From positions 41,930 to 105,929 of the forward strand of contig CAZVQW010000011.1 in NCBI GenBank assembly GCA_964629475.1: 64,000 nt of DNA. The letters run 5' to 3'. Each line of letters opens with the position of its first letter. The stretch's first letter is position 1. This DNA comes from SMWD01 sp964629475. Its GTDB lineage: Bacteria > Pseudomonadota > Gammaproteobacteria > Steroidobacterales > GCA-2729495. Below, one piece after another: positions 25,812-36,237 of the stretch. A program made the position numbers and the translations under genes. The notes below the pieces were generated by a model. It ran no database searches and was not told where the DNA came from. It saw only the letters and a list, made by a program, of their open reading frames with translations.

Positions 25812-26671
25812 CCGAGCAACGAGACGACAAGGAGTTTGAAGCGTTCCTCGCCGGGGAATCGGAACTGGTGGACCGTTACACGGAGCTGGGCAATGAGGAG
25901 CCGCCGCCGGAACTCGATACGAAGATTCTGGCCGAGGCACGCAGTGCGGCAAAGGTTCGCCGACTTCAGTTTGGCCCTCGCGGTGGATGGCTCAAGCCCG
26001 TCGCACTGGCCGCTACCGTATTGCTGGCATTTTCTCTCGTCATGAATATTGTCATCGAGTCACCATCTCGTTACGAGCAGGTTACAACCGAATCGGCAGA
26101 ATCCATCACTCGACCCGATTCCGAATTCGTTGCCAAAGAGCTGCAAGCTTTGACCGAGGAAAAACGGACTCAGTTTGATCTGCCGGTGACCGGCTCGCCA
26201 TCGACTTCGCTTCCATCGACAATTAAAGAGATTACGGTGACGGCCAGAAAATCAGAATTTCCGGCTGATGCCGAACCGGTTCCGCCGACCCGGTCCGGGA
26301 TGTTAAATATGGATTCCGATGCCGTACTGCTGATCGTTGCTGAATATGTTGCGGCGGCGGAGACTGGCGCGGCCCGCGCCGAGGCAGATGCGATGGAACA
26401 ACAAGACTTGCGTAAGACTGAGCCAGCCCGGCAGGAGATGCCGAGTTCGGCACTGGCCGGCCGGGCCCAGACATCCGGTAACGAGCACCGACCGGATGAT
26501 GGGTCTGACTATGATGACGCTGATGACCCCGAATTGTTGTTACACGCTATCGAGAGATTACATACCAGCGGCGAGAGCGCTGAGGCGGTTGCCCGGCTGG
26601 AGGAGTTCCTGGTGCGCTATCCGGATCATCCTGTCAGCATCAGGATCCGTCAGCAGGATAGTCGACCATGA
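25808..26671 (+). CDS. Putative membrane anti-sigma partner with TonB-box-like motif
   Basis: A 287-residue protein. The cytoplasmic N-terminus (FLAGESELVDRYTELGNE, PPPELDTKILAEAR) resembles proteins encoded next to ECF sigma genes. There is one membrane segment (about 62-82). The periplasmic part carries EITVTARKSE near residues 141-150 and ends in a TPR-like segment (about 240-280). There is no cysteine, so no zinc anti-sigma motif. Starts with GTG overlapping the sigma stop, and its own stop overlaps the exonuclease start. The anti-sigma role is inferred from position and topology. Confidence 0.72.
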   Translation: MTEQRDDKEFEAFLAGESELVDRYTELGNEEPPPELDTKILAEARSAAKVRRLQFGPRGGWLKPVALAATVLLAFSLVMNIVIESPSRYEQVTTESAESITRPDSEFVAKELQALTEEKRTQFDLPVTGSPSTSLPSTIKEITVTARKSEFPADAEPVPPTRSGMLNMDSDAVLLIVAEYVAAAETGAARAEADAMEQQDLRKTEPARQEMPSSALAGRAQTSGNEHRPDDGSDYDDADDPELLLHAIERLHTSGESAEAVARLEEFLVRYPDHPVSIRIRQQDSRP

Positions 26672-27552
26672 CGTACCTGATCGACGCGAGCATTTTCATT
26701 TTCCGCGCCTGGTTTTCTGTGCCGGATTCGATGACCTGTCCTAACAACCATCCGGTCAACGCCGTATACGGCTATGCGCGATTCCTTAGCGACTTCCTGG
26801 AATCGGTACAGCCAGACTCGGTGGCTGCTGCGTTCGACGAAAGCCTGGCAGAATCGTTTCGCAGCGAAATCTATCCGCCCTATAAGGCCAATCGCGAACC
26901 GGCACCCGAGGAACTCAAGCGACAGTTCGCACAGTGTCGGGCCGTGACGCGTTCGCTCGGTGTTACCGAATGTTCCCATAGCCGCTTCGAGGCCGACGAC
27001 CTGATTGGTACGATGGCCGGCCGGGCCCAGGAGGCCGGGCGCTGCGTGGGCATCCTGAGTCGCGACAAGGATCTGCTGCAGATTCTGCAGGCCGGCGATG
27101 TGATGTGGGACTTCGTCGGTGACAGGCGGATCGGCCACGACGATGTGCCGGGACTGTTTGGCGTGCGTGCCGATCAGATAGTCGATTACCTGGCACTTGC
27201 CGGCGACAGCGTCGATAACATTCCGGGTGCGCCCGGTGTCGGCGCGAAGACCGCCAGCGCATTGTTACAGCATTTCGATTCTCTCGACGAGTTGTACGAA
27301 AATCTCGACAGTGTGGAAAACGTCAATGTCCGTGGCGCAGCGAAACTCGGCGCTAAACTCGAAGTGCATCGCGAACAGGTGCACATGTGTCGAGAGCTGA
27401 CCCGGGTTCGTTACGATGTGCCCCTGCCTGATCACGATGAGTTGCTGGCACGCCGTGTCCCGGACCTTGACGGATTGGAAGCGTTGTATGACGACATCGG
27501 TTTCGGCCGGGCGCTGCGCCGACAAGCGCAGCGTATTGCAGACTCTTATTAA
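26668..27552 (+). CDS. 5'-3' exonuclease (ExoIX/Xni-like)
   Basis: A 294-residue stand-alone homologue of the DNA polymerase I 5'-3' nuclease domain. Visible: YLIDASIFIFRAW, acidic ligands in FEADDLIGTMAG and LSRDKDLLQIL, and the helix-hairpin-helix DNA-binding segment DNIPGAPGVGAKTASALL. It probably acts on flap or branched DNA ends. It overlaps the upstream gene by four bases, although no functional link to the sigma pair is obvious. Confidence 0.92.
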   Translation: MTYLIDASIFIFRAWFSVPDSMTCPNNHPVNAVYGYARFLSDFLESVQPDSVAAAFDESLAESFRSEIYPPYKANREPAPEELKRQFAQCRAVTRSLGVTECSHSRFEADDLIGTMAGRAQEAGRCVGILSRDKDLLQILQAGDVMWDFVGDRRIGHDDVPGLFGVRADQIVDYLALAGDSVDNIPGAPGVGAKTASALLQHFDSLDELYENLDSVENVNVRGAAKLGAKLEVHREQVHMCRELTRVRYDVPLPDHDELLARRVPDLDGLEALYDDIGFGRALRRQAQRIADSY

Positions 27553-27560
27553 GAATATTG

Positions 27561-28451
27561 GTGAACAGCAAAATTCACGACATTCCTGAGGCCGTATTCG
27601 AGATAGTGGCGGATACGGTCGGTCGAATTGATCCGGACCGGATCGAGATCGCCGGTGGCGGCAGCATCAATCGCAGTTATCGAATCAGGACGTTGCGCGG
27701 CACAATTTACGTGCTGAAGACGAATACCCAGTCAGGGCCTGGCATGTTCGAGGCCGAACGCGATGGACTTGAGACGTTGCGCCGGGCAGATGCGATCCGC
27801 GTGCCGGAACCGATCCAGGTCAGTGTCGGCGGTGGCATGTCATTCCTGTTGCTGGAATATATTGAGTTCGGGCACAAGACCACTGCGGCTACCGCAGCGT
27901 GCGGCCGTGCATTGGCTCAGCTGCACAGACAGGTTAAACCACGCTTCGGCTGGCATCGCGCGAACACGATCGGCAGTACCCCGCAGATCAATAACTGGTC
28001 GGAGGATTGGGTCGGGTTTGTACGTGATGCGCGGCTCGGGTATCAATTGCAGCTTGCCGCCGAAAATGGCATTAACAGTTCAATTCAGACCAGCGGCCAC
28101 CGCTTGCTGGCGCGCCTGCCGGAATTTTTTGGCGACTACACGCCGGCCGCCTCGCTGTTGCACGGTGACTTGTGGGGCGGTAACTGGGGCGCGACATTTG
28201 GCGAGGTACCGGTAATCTTCGACCCGGCGATATATTACGGTGACCGCGAGGCCGACATCGCGATGACGAAACTGTTCGGCGGGTTCGGTCCGGAGTTTTA
28301 TGCCGCCTACAATGAATCCTGGCCGCTCGACGACGGCTTTCGGCGGCGTTGTGACTTATATAACCTCTATCACATTCTGAATCACTTCAACCTGTTCGGT
28401 GGTGGATACGAATATCAGGTTGCCGAGTTATTGGCTACACTGCTGGATTGA
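27561..28451 (+). CDS. Fructosamine kinase family protein
   Basis: A 296-residue member of the fructosamine-3-kinase family, which phosphorylates sugars attached to protein amines so that they detach. Motifs: GGGSINRSYRI, VLKTN, FLLLEYIEFG, catalytic LLHGDLWGGNWG and metal site FDPAIYYGDREADIAM. GTG 27561 is preferred over the adjacent TTG 27558. Nine bases after the exonuclease gene, so probably in the same transcript. Confidence 0.93.
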   Translation: MNSKIHDIPEAVFEIVADTVGRIDPDRIEIAGGGSINRSYRIRTLRGTIYVLKTNTQSGPGMFEAERDGLETLRRADAIRVPEPIQVSVGGGMSFLLLEYIEFGHKTTAATAACGRALAQLHRQVKPRFGWHRANTIGSTPQINNWSEDWVGFVRDARLGYQLQLAAENGINSSIQTSGHRLLARLPEFFGDYTPAASLLHGDLWGGNWGATFGEVPVIFDPAIYYGDREADIAMTKLFGGFGPEFYAAYNESWPLDDGFRRRCDLYNLYHILNHFNLFGGGYEYQVAELLATLLD

Positions 28452-28487
28452 GCCGCCACCCTGAATATCTGAGTTAGAGATCTTGCG

Positions 28488-30452
<1,965 letters not shown>

Positions 30453-30462
30453 ACTGATGACT

Positions 30463-30527
30463 GTGGGAGCGGCTTTAGCCGCGATTGCTGCGCATGGCGG
30501 GTTTTTCGCGGCTAAAGCCGCTCCCAC
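30463..30527. repeat. REP-like inverted pair (acs / CBS gene)
   Basis: GTGGGAGCGGCTTTAGCCGCGA and its complement around a 20-base spacer, between convergent genes. Confidence 0.88.
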
Positions 30528-30580
30528 GTCAGGGCGCGCCTATCCCCGATTGGAGTTGTTGTCAGCCTGTTCGCCTGCAG

Positions 30581-31015
30581 TTAGTTATCGTTATCAATGT
30601 ATTGCTGTAAACGCTCGATTTCAAATTTCTGTTCGGCAATGATTGCCTTGACGAGATCTCCAATTGAGACTATCCCGATCACAAGCTTTTTCTCGACGAT
30701 GGGGAGATGTCGAGCGCGTTTGTCGGTCATCAGCGCCAGGCATTCTTCAATCGTTCGATCCGGTGCGGCGCAGAGAACACGTCGTATCATGACGTCCTCG
30801 ATTCGTGCGTCTTTGGACGTCTTGCCCTCGAGAACGATCTTGCGTGCATAGTCTCTTTCGCTGACTATCCCGACCAGTTTCTCGCCCCGCATGACGAGAA
30901 CAGCGCCGACATCCTTATCTGCCATCAACCGGAGTGCATCTAATACCGAATTGTCCGGGTCGATGCTGCAGATCTCATGTCCCTTCGAATCCAGAATATC
31001 TTTTGCTAATTTCAT
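30581..31015 (-). CDS. CBS-domain protein (copy 2)
   Basis: A 144-residue double-CBS protein (LVGIVSERDYARKIVLEGK and RARHLPIVEKK). It is a clear paralogue of the gene at 12199-12627 and has the same length and C-terminal AIIAEQ segment. Both are leftward and both face a REP pair at their 3' end. Ligand and partner are unknown. Confidence 0.9.
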   Translation of the reverse strand: MKLAKDILDSKGHEICSIDPDNSVLDALRLMADKDVGAVLVMRGEKLVGIVSERDYARKIVLEGKTSKDARIEDVMIRRVLCAAPDRTIEECLALMTDKRARHLPIVEKKLVIGIVSIGDLVKAIIAEQKFEIERLQQYIDNDN

Positions 31016-31137
31016 GTTTATCGCCCCTTGGTGTTGTTATGCACGATATCGGCATTCAGTGTCTCGATCATACCAATCTATCCGCACCCGAGTGATCACC
31101 TTTTCCGAGATGTGGTTACAGCGGGCCCCAAAGCCCG

Positions 31138-31854
31138 TTACCGGCCGATTGATATAAGGTCCAGATACGTATTCTCCGGAGCTGTCACGCGATGGCAATC
31201 GCCCATATGACGTACCGGCACGTTACGCCGATCGAGTAATTCGAGGGTTTGATCCAGATCCTCGGGCGCGAAGCGCAGTGCTGTTTGCCCGGGCGGCAGA
31301 TTCGTTTGCAGCCCGAGCCGCAGAGCGGGTGCGAGCAGTTCAACCCGGTTGTCGGCCCTATTGCCGGCAATATCACGGGTCGCAATGAAACCGGCGTCGG
31401 TCCAGTAGCGCATCGCATCGTCTATATCGCGGTAGCCGAGGCTGATTTCGATGGAATGACCCGTGATCGGAGTCGGCAGCCCGGACAGCTGCGCCTGTGA
31501 AAATGTCCGGGCTTCCATCATGATCAGCAAGTGCCCATCCGGTGTATGCACGCCGATTTCGTGAAAATCCCCGGTGCCGAGGTGCGAGAAAGACAATACT
31601 TCGTCTGCGGGTGAAACGCGTTGCAGGTATGCCGCAACGTCGGATTTGATGAACGACAATGCCGGCTCATCGACACCACCGCCGTGCAGGCCAATTGCTA
31701 TGCGGCCATCTGTGACAACACCGTAGTGATAGTTGCGGATATCGCCGACAGGGATCTCGGAGAAGCCGAGAGCACGATAGAAATTCAACGATTCCTGAAT
31801 ATCGCTGGTCGGGACGCTGAATTCCAGAAACTGGCCAAAAGCAGTTGTTGCCAT
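31138..31854 (-). CDS. VOC/glyoxalase superfamily protein, two domains
   Basis: A 238-residue protein with two vicinal-oxygen-chelate modules (about 5-112 and 128-236), shown by FLEFSVPTSDIQESLNFYRA and HSIEISLGYRDIDDAMRYW. The first has FHEIGVHTPDGHLLIMME, typical of these folds. The superfamily includes dioxygenases, glyoxalases and resistance proteins; the substrate cannot be told. It diverges from the small gene at 31988. Confidence 0.82.
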   Translation of the reverse strand: MATTAFGQFLEFSVPTSDIQESLNFYRALGFSEIPVGDIRNYHYGVVTDGRIAIGLHGGGVDEPALSFIKSDVAAYLQRVSPADEVLSFSHLGTGDFHEIGVHTPDGHLLIMMEARTFSQAQLSGLPTPITGHSIEISLGYRDIDDAMRYWTDAGFIATRDIAGNRADNRVELLAPALRLGLQTNLPPGQTALRFAPEDLDQTLELLDRRNVPVRHMGDCHRVTAPENTYLDLISIGR

Positions 31855-31987
31855 AATCGGCTATTCGACCTCAATTGTTGCACCAGGGCAATCATTCACC
31901 AGTTTTTCAGATTCTGTTAACTCTGCGAATATTCTGCCCGCTTTTCGCTATATTGACTGAAAATAATAAATAGTCCGGCGGGGGAAA

Positions 31988-32338
31988 ATGGTCAGGAACA
32001 ACATTACATCGCTGCGGCGTTATCGGGCACAGCGTATCTACGACAATTTCGTGACACTTCCGGTATCACAGCGAACTAATGCACGTGTCGCTTTATTGCT
32101 GGAAGCAATTTTTGATTATGCCTACGAGCACGCGCCGCGTGCACGTCGCTACTCGACGCGCCGCATCAGGGTCAGCGAGGAGGAGTCGGCCCGTATTTCT
32201 GCCCGGCTCGAAGAGTTTCTGCCGTTTGGTAACTCCCGCGAACCCATCATGGGGTGGTTGCACGACAATATGGTTGCCGAAGCCTGGTCATATCCTGATG
32301 ATCGGCGGCAGTTTGTTCGTGACTGCCTCAGAAACTGA
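31988..32338 (+). CDS. Small conserved-looking protein, function unknown
   Basis: 116 residues, basic N-terminus (MVRNNITSLRRYRAQRIYDN), mostly predicted helical, no signal peptide or membrane segment. GGGGGAAA just before the ATG is a plausible ribosome site. I do not recognise the family. It stands alone between a divergent VOC gene and a gene-free stretch. Confidence 0.6.
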   Translation: MVRNNITSLRRYRAQRIYDNFVTLPVSQRTNARVALLLEAIFDYAYEHAPRARRYSTRRIRVSEEESARISARLEEFLPFGNSREPIMGWLHDNMVAEAWSYPDDRRQFVRDCLRN

Positions 32339-32651
32339 GTCCCTGTTTCCTACGGAAAAATCTCGCGAAAAATTCGGCTCTGCTATTTCAATGTTCGGGT
32401 ATGGATGTCGGCGTGGCAGATCACCGCGGTTCCCATCATGTTCATTAAGCTCGTTCAGCGGTATCGGCTCGGCCGTTCCTGGCTGTAGTTGAGTTTGCCG
32501 ATAAGCCGGTTTAGCGTACTGGCCAGCCGATCTGCCCTACATCAGGGGCGAAAAGTAGCTATCATGCATTCCCCATAAGCAACTCAATTGAACAGATTTC
32601 AAGTGTCGTGGTGTCACTACGGCGAACCGGCAAAAACATACTCGTGTAAAA
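32339..32651. other. Gene-free stretch before the chorismatase gene
   Basis: No supported reading frame, strong hairpin or RNA gene seen. The last 80 bases before ATG 32652 are AT-rich and probably hold the promoter of the chorismatase gene, but I cannot point to a good -35/-10 pair. Confidence 0.5.
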
Positions 32652-33656
32652 ATGGCAGTCACGGCAACATTTCTGGAATCGAACCTTTCCATTCGGCAGG
32701 CAACGGACGAGCCGGCTGCATCACGATTAAGCAACGAATTGTTTCGCTTTCAGTTTGGTACGGATTTATCGGGCGAAGTCAGTGACAATGTTTTTCGGTT
32801 GCATATCGATCCAATTGGGGCGCCGGCACCCGATGAGATCTGGCTGACTAACAGTGATGTCGATATTGAGAAAGTCGGCGCATTTACAGTTGCTGAATCT
32901 ACCGATTACCTGGCAACGCATATCGAGGTCAACCTTGATTCGGGTAAGAATTTCAAGGATCTGACGACTGAGATTTACCGTGAATTACTTCGTCTGGCCC
33001 TGAAGCGCGGCTACCCGAACCTGATCCGGACCTGGAATTACTTCCCCGGTATCAACGCTGGTGATGGTGAGCTGGAGTTGTATCGTCAGTTCACGGCAGG
33101 CCGCGCTGTGGCGTTTGATGAGTTCGCCTATCAGGGCGAGGCATTTCCTGCCGGTACGGCGATCGGTACGGACGAAGGCACGCCGTTCACGATTACTGCA
33201 CTCGCGACGCGCGACCGGTGCCGGATGATCGAGAACCCACGGCAGACCAGTGCTTACCAGTATCCGCAGGAATATGGGTTGACCAGTCCGTCTTTTTCGC
33301 GGGCTGTTGTCATCAACTCGGGATCCGGCTATCGGATTTTGATGTCAGGCACGGCGAGCATCGTCGGGCACCAATCGATGCATCTGGATGATCCGGTACA
33401 ACAGACTACAGAGACATTGCGCAACCTCGACGAACTGATTCAGCAGGCCCGTCTTGAGACGCAGACACAGCTTGCTTCCGGCCAGGTTCTTACGAATGGA
33501 TACTGGCGTATTTATGTGCGCCGACCCGACCAGGTGCCCGACATAGAGCAAGCATTACGCGGTTATCTGCCAGACGATCCGAGCTTTGTATTTCTGCGCG
33601 GTGATATCTGCCGACACGAATTATTGCTCGAGATTGAAGCGGCCGGCGGTATCTGA
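32652..33656 (+). CDS. Chorismatase, FkbO/Hyg5/XanB2 family
   Basis: A 334-residue protein. Family landmarks: GYPNLIRTWNYFPGIN (about 117-132), ELYRQFTAGRAVAF, NPRQTSAYQYPQEYG, MSGTASIVGHQSMHLDD and the C-terminal LLLEIEAAGG. These enzymes cleave chorismate to pyruvate plus either a dihydroxycyclohexadienoate or 3-/4-hydroxybenzoate. XanB2 of Xanthomonas makes hydroxybenzoates for pigment and ubiquinone. No pigment or aryl-polyene genes are nearby, so a role in ubiquinone precursor supply is one option. Which product is made cannot be read off. Confidence 0.85.
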   Translation: MAVTATFLESNLSIRQATDEPAASRLSNELFRFQFGTDLSGEVSDNVFRLHIDPIGAPAPDEIWLTNSDVDIEKVGAFTVAESTDYLATHIEVNLDSGKNFKDLTTEIYRELLRLALKRGYPNLIRTWNYFPGINAGDGELELYRQFTAGRAVAFDEFAYQGEAFPAGTAIGTDEGTPFTITALATRDRCRMIENPRQTSAYQYPQEYGLTSPSFSRAVVINSGSGYRILMSGTASIVGHQSMHLDDPVQQTTETLRNLDELIQQARLETQTQLASGQVLTNGYWRIYVRRPDQVPDIEQALRGYLPDDPSFVFLRGDICRHELLLEIEAAGGI

Positions 33657-33662
33657 AATCAG

Positions 33663-34115
33663 GTGTTAAATACACCCGGCACATTTCCCGTGGCACGTTT
33701 GTTGGCGGGTTGTTTTCTTGTGCTGATCAGTTTCTCCATGGCCGGGTGCGGGTCACCCGAGCATCAGGCCATCATCGGTATATGGAAGTCCGATGCCGAA
33801 CTGACCTTGCAATCGATGCACGAGGCGGCTGATCTGCCGCCGCAAGCCAGGTCGCGCTTCGAGAACGACTTCTACGGACACCTTGTCGTCGAGTATCGTG
33901 TGGATACTGTTCGCGCCAGGTTCGATAACATTGACTATGATACGGGTTACCAGCCGTACGAAGTTATCGTGGTGAGTGACGGGAAGATAGTGACCAGAGA
34001 GTGGAATGAAATACTGCAGGTATTCGAAACGAGTACAACGTTTATCGACGGCGAGTGTATTTATGGCCTAAGCGCAGAATACGCGTTTCGAGAATATTTT
34101 TGTCCGCTTGAATGA
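33663..34115 (+). CDS. Small predicted lipoprotein, function unknown
   Basis: 150 residues. A hydrophobic signal ends in SFSMAGC (lipobox Cys near residue 29). The rest is a small soluble domain starting IIGIWKSDAE, reminiscent of periplasmic lipocalin-like stress proteins but not assigned. GTG 33663 lies 6 bases after the chorismatase stop, so the two are probably co-transcribed; GTG 33690 is another start. Confidence 0.7.
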   Translation: MLNTPGTFPVARLLAGCFLVLISFSMAGCGSPEHQAIIGIWKSDAELTLQSMHEAADLPPQARSRFENDFYGHLVVEYRVDTVRARFDNIDYDTGYQPYEVIVVSDGKIVTREWNEILQVFETSTTFIDGECIYGLSAEYAFREYFCPLE

Positions 34116-34380
34116 CGCACCGGGCTGTTTAAATCGTTGCACACTGCCGGGCCCCGTATCCACGATAATTCGAACTTTATTGTCCAGTCATAAGAGATAG
34201 CCGGTGGATGCCCGGGCGTCCAATGCTTCGGCCCCGTGTACCGGGCATTTGCAGTCTGATACGTTCCGACTGGCGCTGACCTGAGATATCTGCAGGGAAA
34301 CTCGCGGATGCGAAAACCGGGCAACACAGATGTGGTCAGTATGTCTTGTTGTTACAATTCTTTTACCGAAAGTCAGGTAT
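34116..34380. other. Intergenic region ahead of the glycan cluster
   Basis: 265 bases without a gene. A promoter for the rightward glycan cluster is expected here; the stretch AATTCGAACTTTATTGTCC is AT-rich, but I do not see a clear hexamer pair or a long hairpin such as an ops/RfaH element. Confidence 0.4.
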
Positions 34381-36213
34381 ATGAAGCCAGAATTATCCGG
34401 ATATGGTTTCTTCAGGGATCGTCATTCGATGCACAAGACACGAGTAACCTACCTGGTTGCAGCGATACTTATGTCGGCTTTTGCCATTCAGGCAGTGTCC
34501 AGCATGAGGCAAAAATCCGTTACCACGGATGAAATCATGTATATCACTGCCGGTTACTATCACCTGCGCACGGGTGAATTTGACTACAACAGAACGAACC
34601 CGCCCTTCGTAAAGTTGCTAACGGCATTGCCGCTGTTATATCTGGACCCCGAGCTTCCGGCCATTGCCAGCGATCCTGGTGCATGGTCTGAAGTGGAGCA
34701 ATGGCAGTACGCACGAGAATTTCTTTACAGCAATAGCATCGACGCCGATTCGATTCTCTTTGCCTCGCGATTGCCGGTTGTAGGGCTGGGCCTGTTCCTG
34801 GGCTGGTATACGTTTCTCTTTGCGTTAAAACTGTATGGACAGCGTGCGGCGCTCATCGCGTTGTTTCTTTTTGCATTTTCTCCGAATCTGTTGGCGCACT
34901 CGAGGTTGGCGACGCAAGATCTTGCGTTAGCAGCCTTGGGATTTGTCGCGGCCTACTATTTATGGCGGTTTTTCGAGAGGCCGGGATGGTCGGCCCTGTT
35001 CAAGAGTGCAACGTTCTACGCTCTTGCCGTGGCGACAAAGACCAGCGCCGTTTTTCTTGCATTGCCTGTTCTGGTTTCGGCGGCAGTTATCGTGGCAAGC
35101 GGCCGGCCCGTTCTGTCGGATAAATGGCACCTGACAATTTTTTCTCGATTTCAGGGCAAGCGTGTTCGTGAGTTCATGTACATGGTTGCTGCGATATGCG
35201 TATTCGGTTTCATGTCGTTAGTCGTGATTAATGTTGTCTATGGCTTCGAGGGAAGTTTCGTTCAGGCCAAGACCTATGCTGAAGCGAACCGGATTATTGA
35301 CACTATCGCAGCGCGGGCGCCGTTTCTGAGCCCCATCTTGGATGTTTTTTTGCACCTGCCGGTGCCGGTGCCCGAGCCCATGATTCGCATAGCGGAGTTT
35401 CAGGCATCGCGGGTTGCGTCAGGAAATAATATTTATTTTCACGGTGCAGTCTCCAGTCAGGGCTGGTGGTATGTGATTCCGGTGGCGTTTTTAATCAAGT
35501 CACCCATTCCGATCCTGTTGTTATCGCTTACAGCCATTGTTGCCGTGGTCAGGGCGGGCGCATTGAGAAGCGGTGAAGTAATCCTCATTTTATTGGCAGG
35601 TTTTATGTTCTGCCTTTTTACATACCTCAAGAGCGTGAGTATCGGGCTTCGATACATTCTGATTGTTTATCCCTGCCTGCATGTTCTGGCGAGTGGAATT
35701 ATGCGAGACGGGGTCGCTATCAGGCGATTTCAGGCACCCATAATCGTTGTCGTACTGGCCTGGTATGCGATTGGCACGATGCGGGTTTATCCGAACTATC
35801 TGCCCTATTTCAACGAGTTTGTCGGCGGGCCGGGAAATGGTTATAAGTATCTTGCCGATTCTTTTGTCGATTGGGGACAGGATTTGCCGGCGCTGAAAGC
35901 CTATATGGACGACCATGATATGCAGGAAATCCGGCTTGCCTATTTCGGTAGCGCAGATGCCAATTACTATGATATCGGCTACGAATATTTGCCTTCTGTC
36001 GGACTCAGGCCTTCACGGCCAGACCAGAAATGGTGGTATGAGCCGGGTGCGGATAGCCCGGGGGTGTTCGACCCGGCGGGCGGACCGATTGCTATTAGTG
36101 TGACGTTGCTCGCAGGCATATTTTATCCGGAATACTATGATTCCCTGCAAGATCTTGAGCCGGTTGACAATATAGGCCATTCGATCCTGATTTTCGATCC
36201 AAATAAAGAATAA
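34381..36213 (+). CDS. GT39/PMT-like membrane glycosyltransferase
   Basis: About 610 residues, with roughly ten membrane segments. An Asp-Glu pair in VTTDEIMY after the first segment is the usual catalytic site of GT-C enzymes, followed by NRTNPPFVKLLTALPLL. The C-terminal 140 residues are soluble. Such enzymes transfer sugars from polyprenyl phosphate in the periplasm. I start at ATG 34381 (MKPEL); ATG 34429 (MHKTRV) is equally possible. First gene of a nine-gene rightward cluster. Confidence 0.8.
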   Translation: MKPELSGYGFFRDRHSMHKTRVTYLVAAILMSAFAIQAVSSMRQKSVTTDEIMYITAGYYHLRTGEFDYNRTNPPFVKLLTALPLLYLDPELPAIASDPGAWSEVEQWQYAREFLYSNSIDADSILFASRLPVVGLGLFLGWYTFLFALKLYGQRAALIALFLFAFSPNLLAHSRLATQDLALAALGFVAAYYLWRFFERPGWSALFKSATFYALAVATKTSAVFLALPVLVSAAVIVASGRPVLSDKWHLTIFSRFQGKRVREFMYMVAAICVFGFMSLVVINVVYGFEGSFVQAKTYAEANRIIDTIAARAPFLSPILDVFLHLPVPVPEPMIRIAEFQASRVASGNNIYFHGAVSSQGWWYVIPVAFLIKSPIPILLLSLTAIVAVVRAGALRSGEVILILLAGFMFCLFTYLKSVSIGLRYILIVYPCLHVLASGIMRDGVAIRRFQAPIIVVVLAWYAIGTMRVYPNYLPYFNEFVGGPGNGYKYLADSFVDWGQDLPALKAYMDDHDMQEIRLAYFGSADANYYDIGYEYLPSVGLRPSRPDQKWWYEPGADSPGVFDPAGGPIAISVTLLAGIFYPEYYDSLQDLEPVDNIGHSILIFDPNKE

Positions 36214-36237
36214 ATTCAGTCACTGGGGATAGCTACG

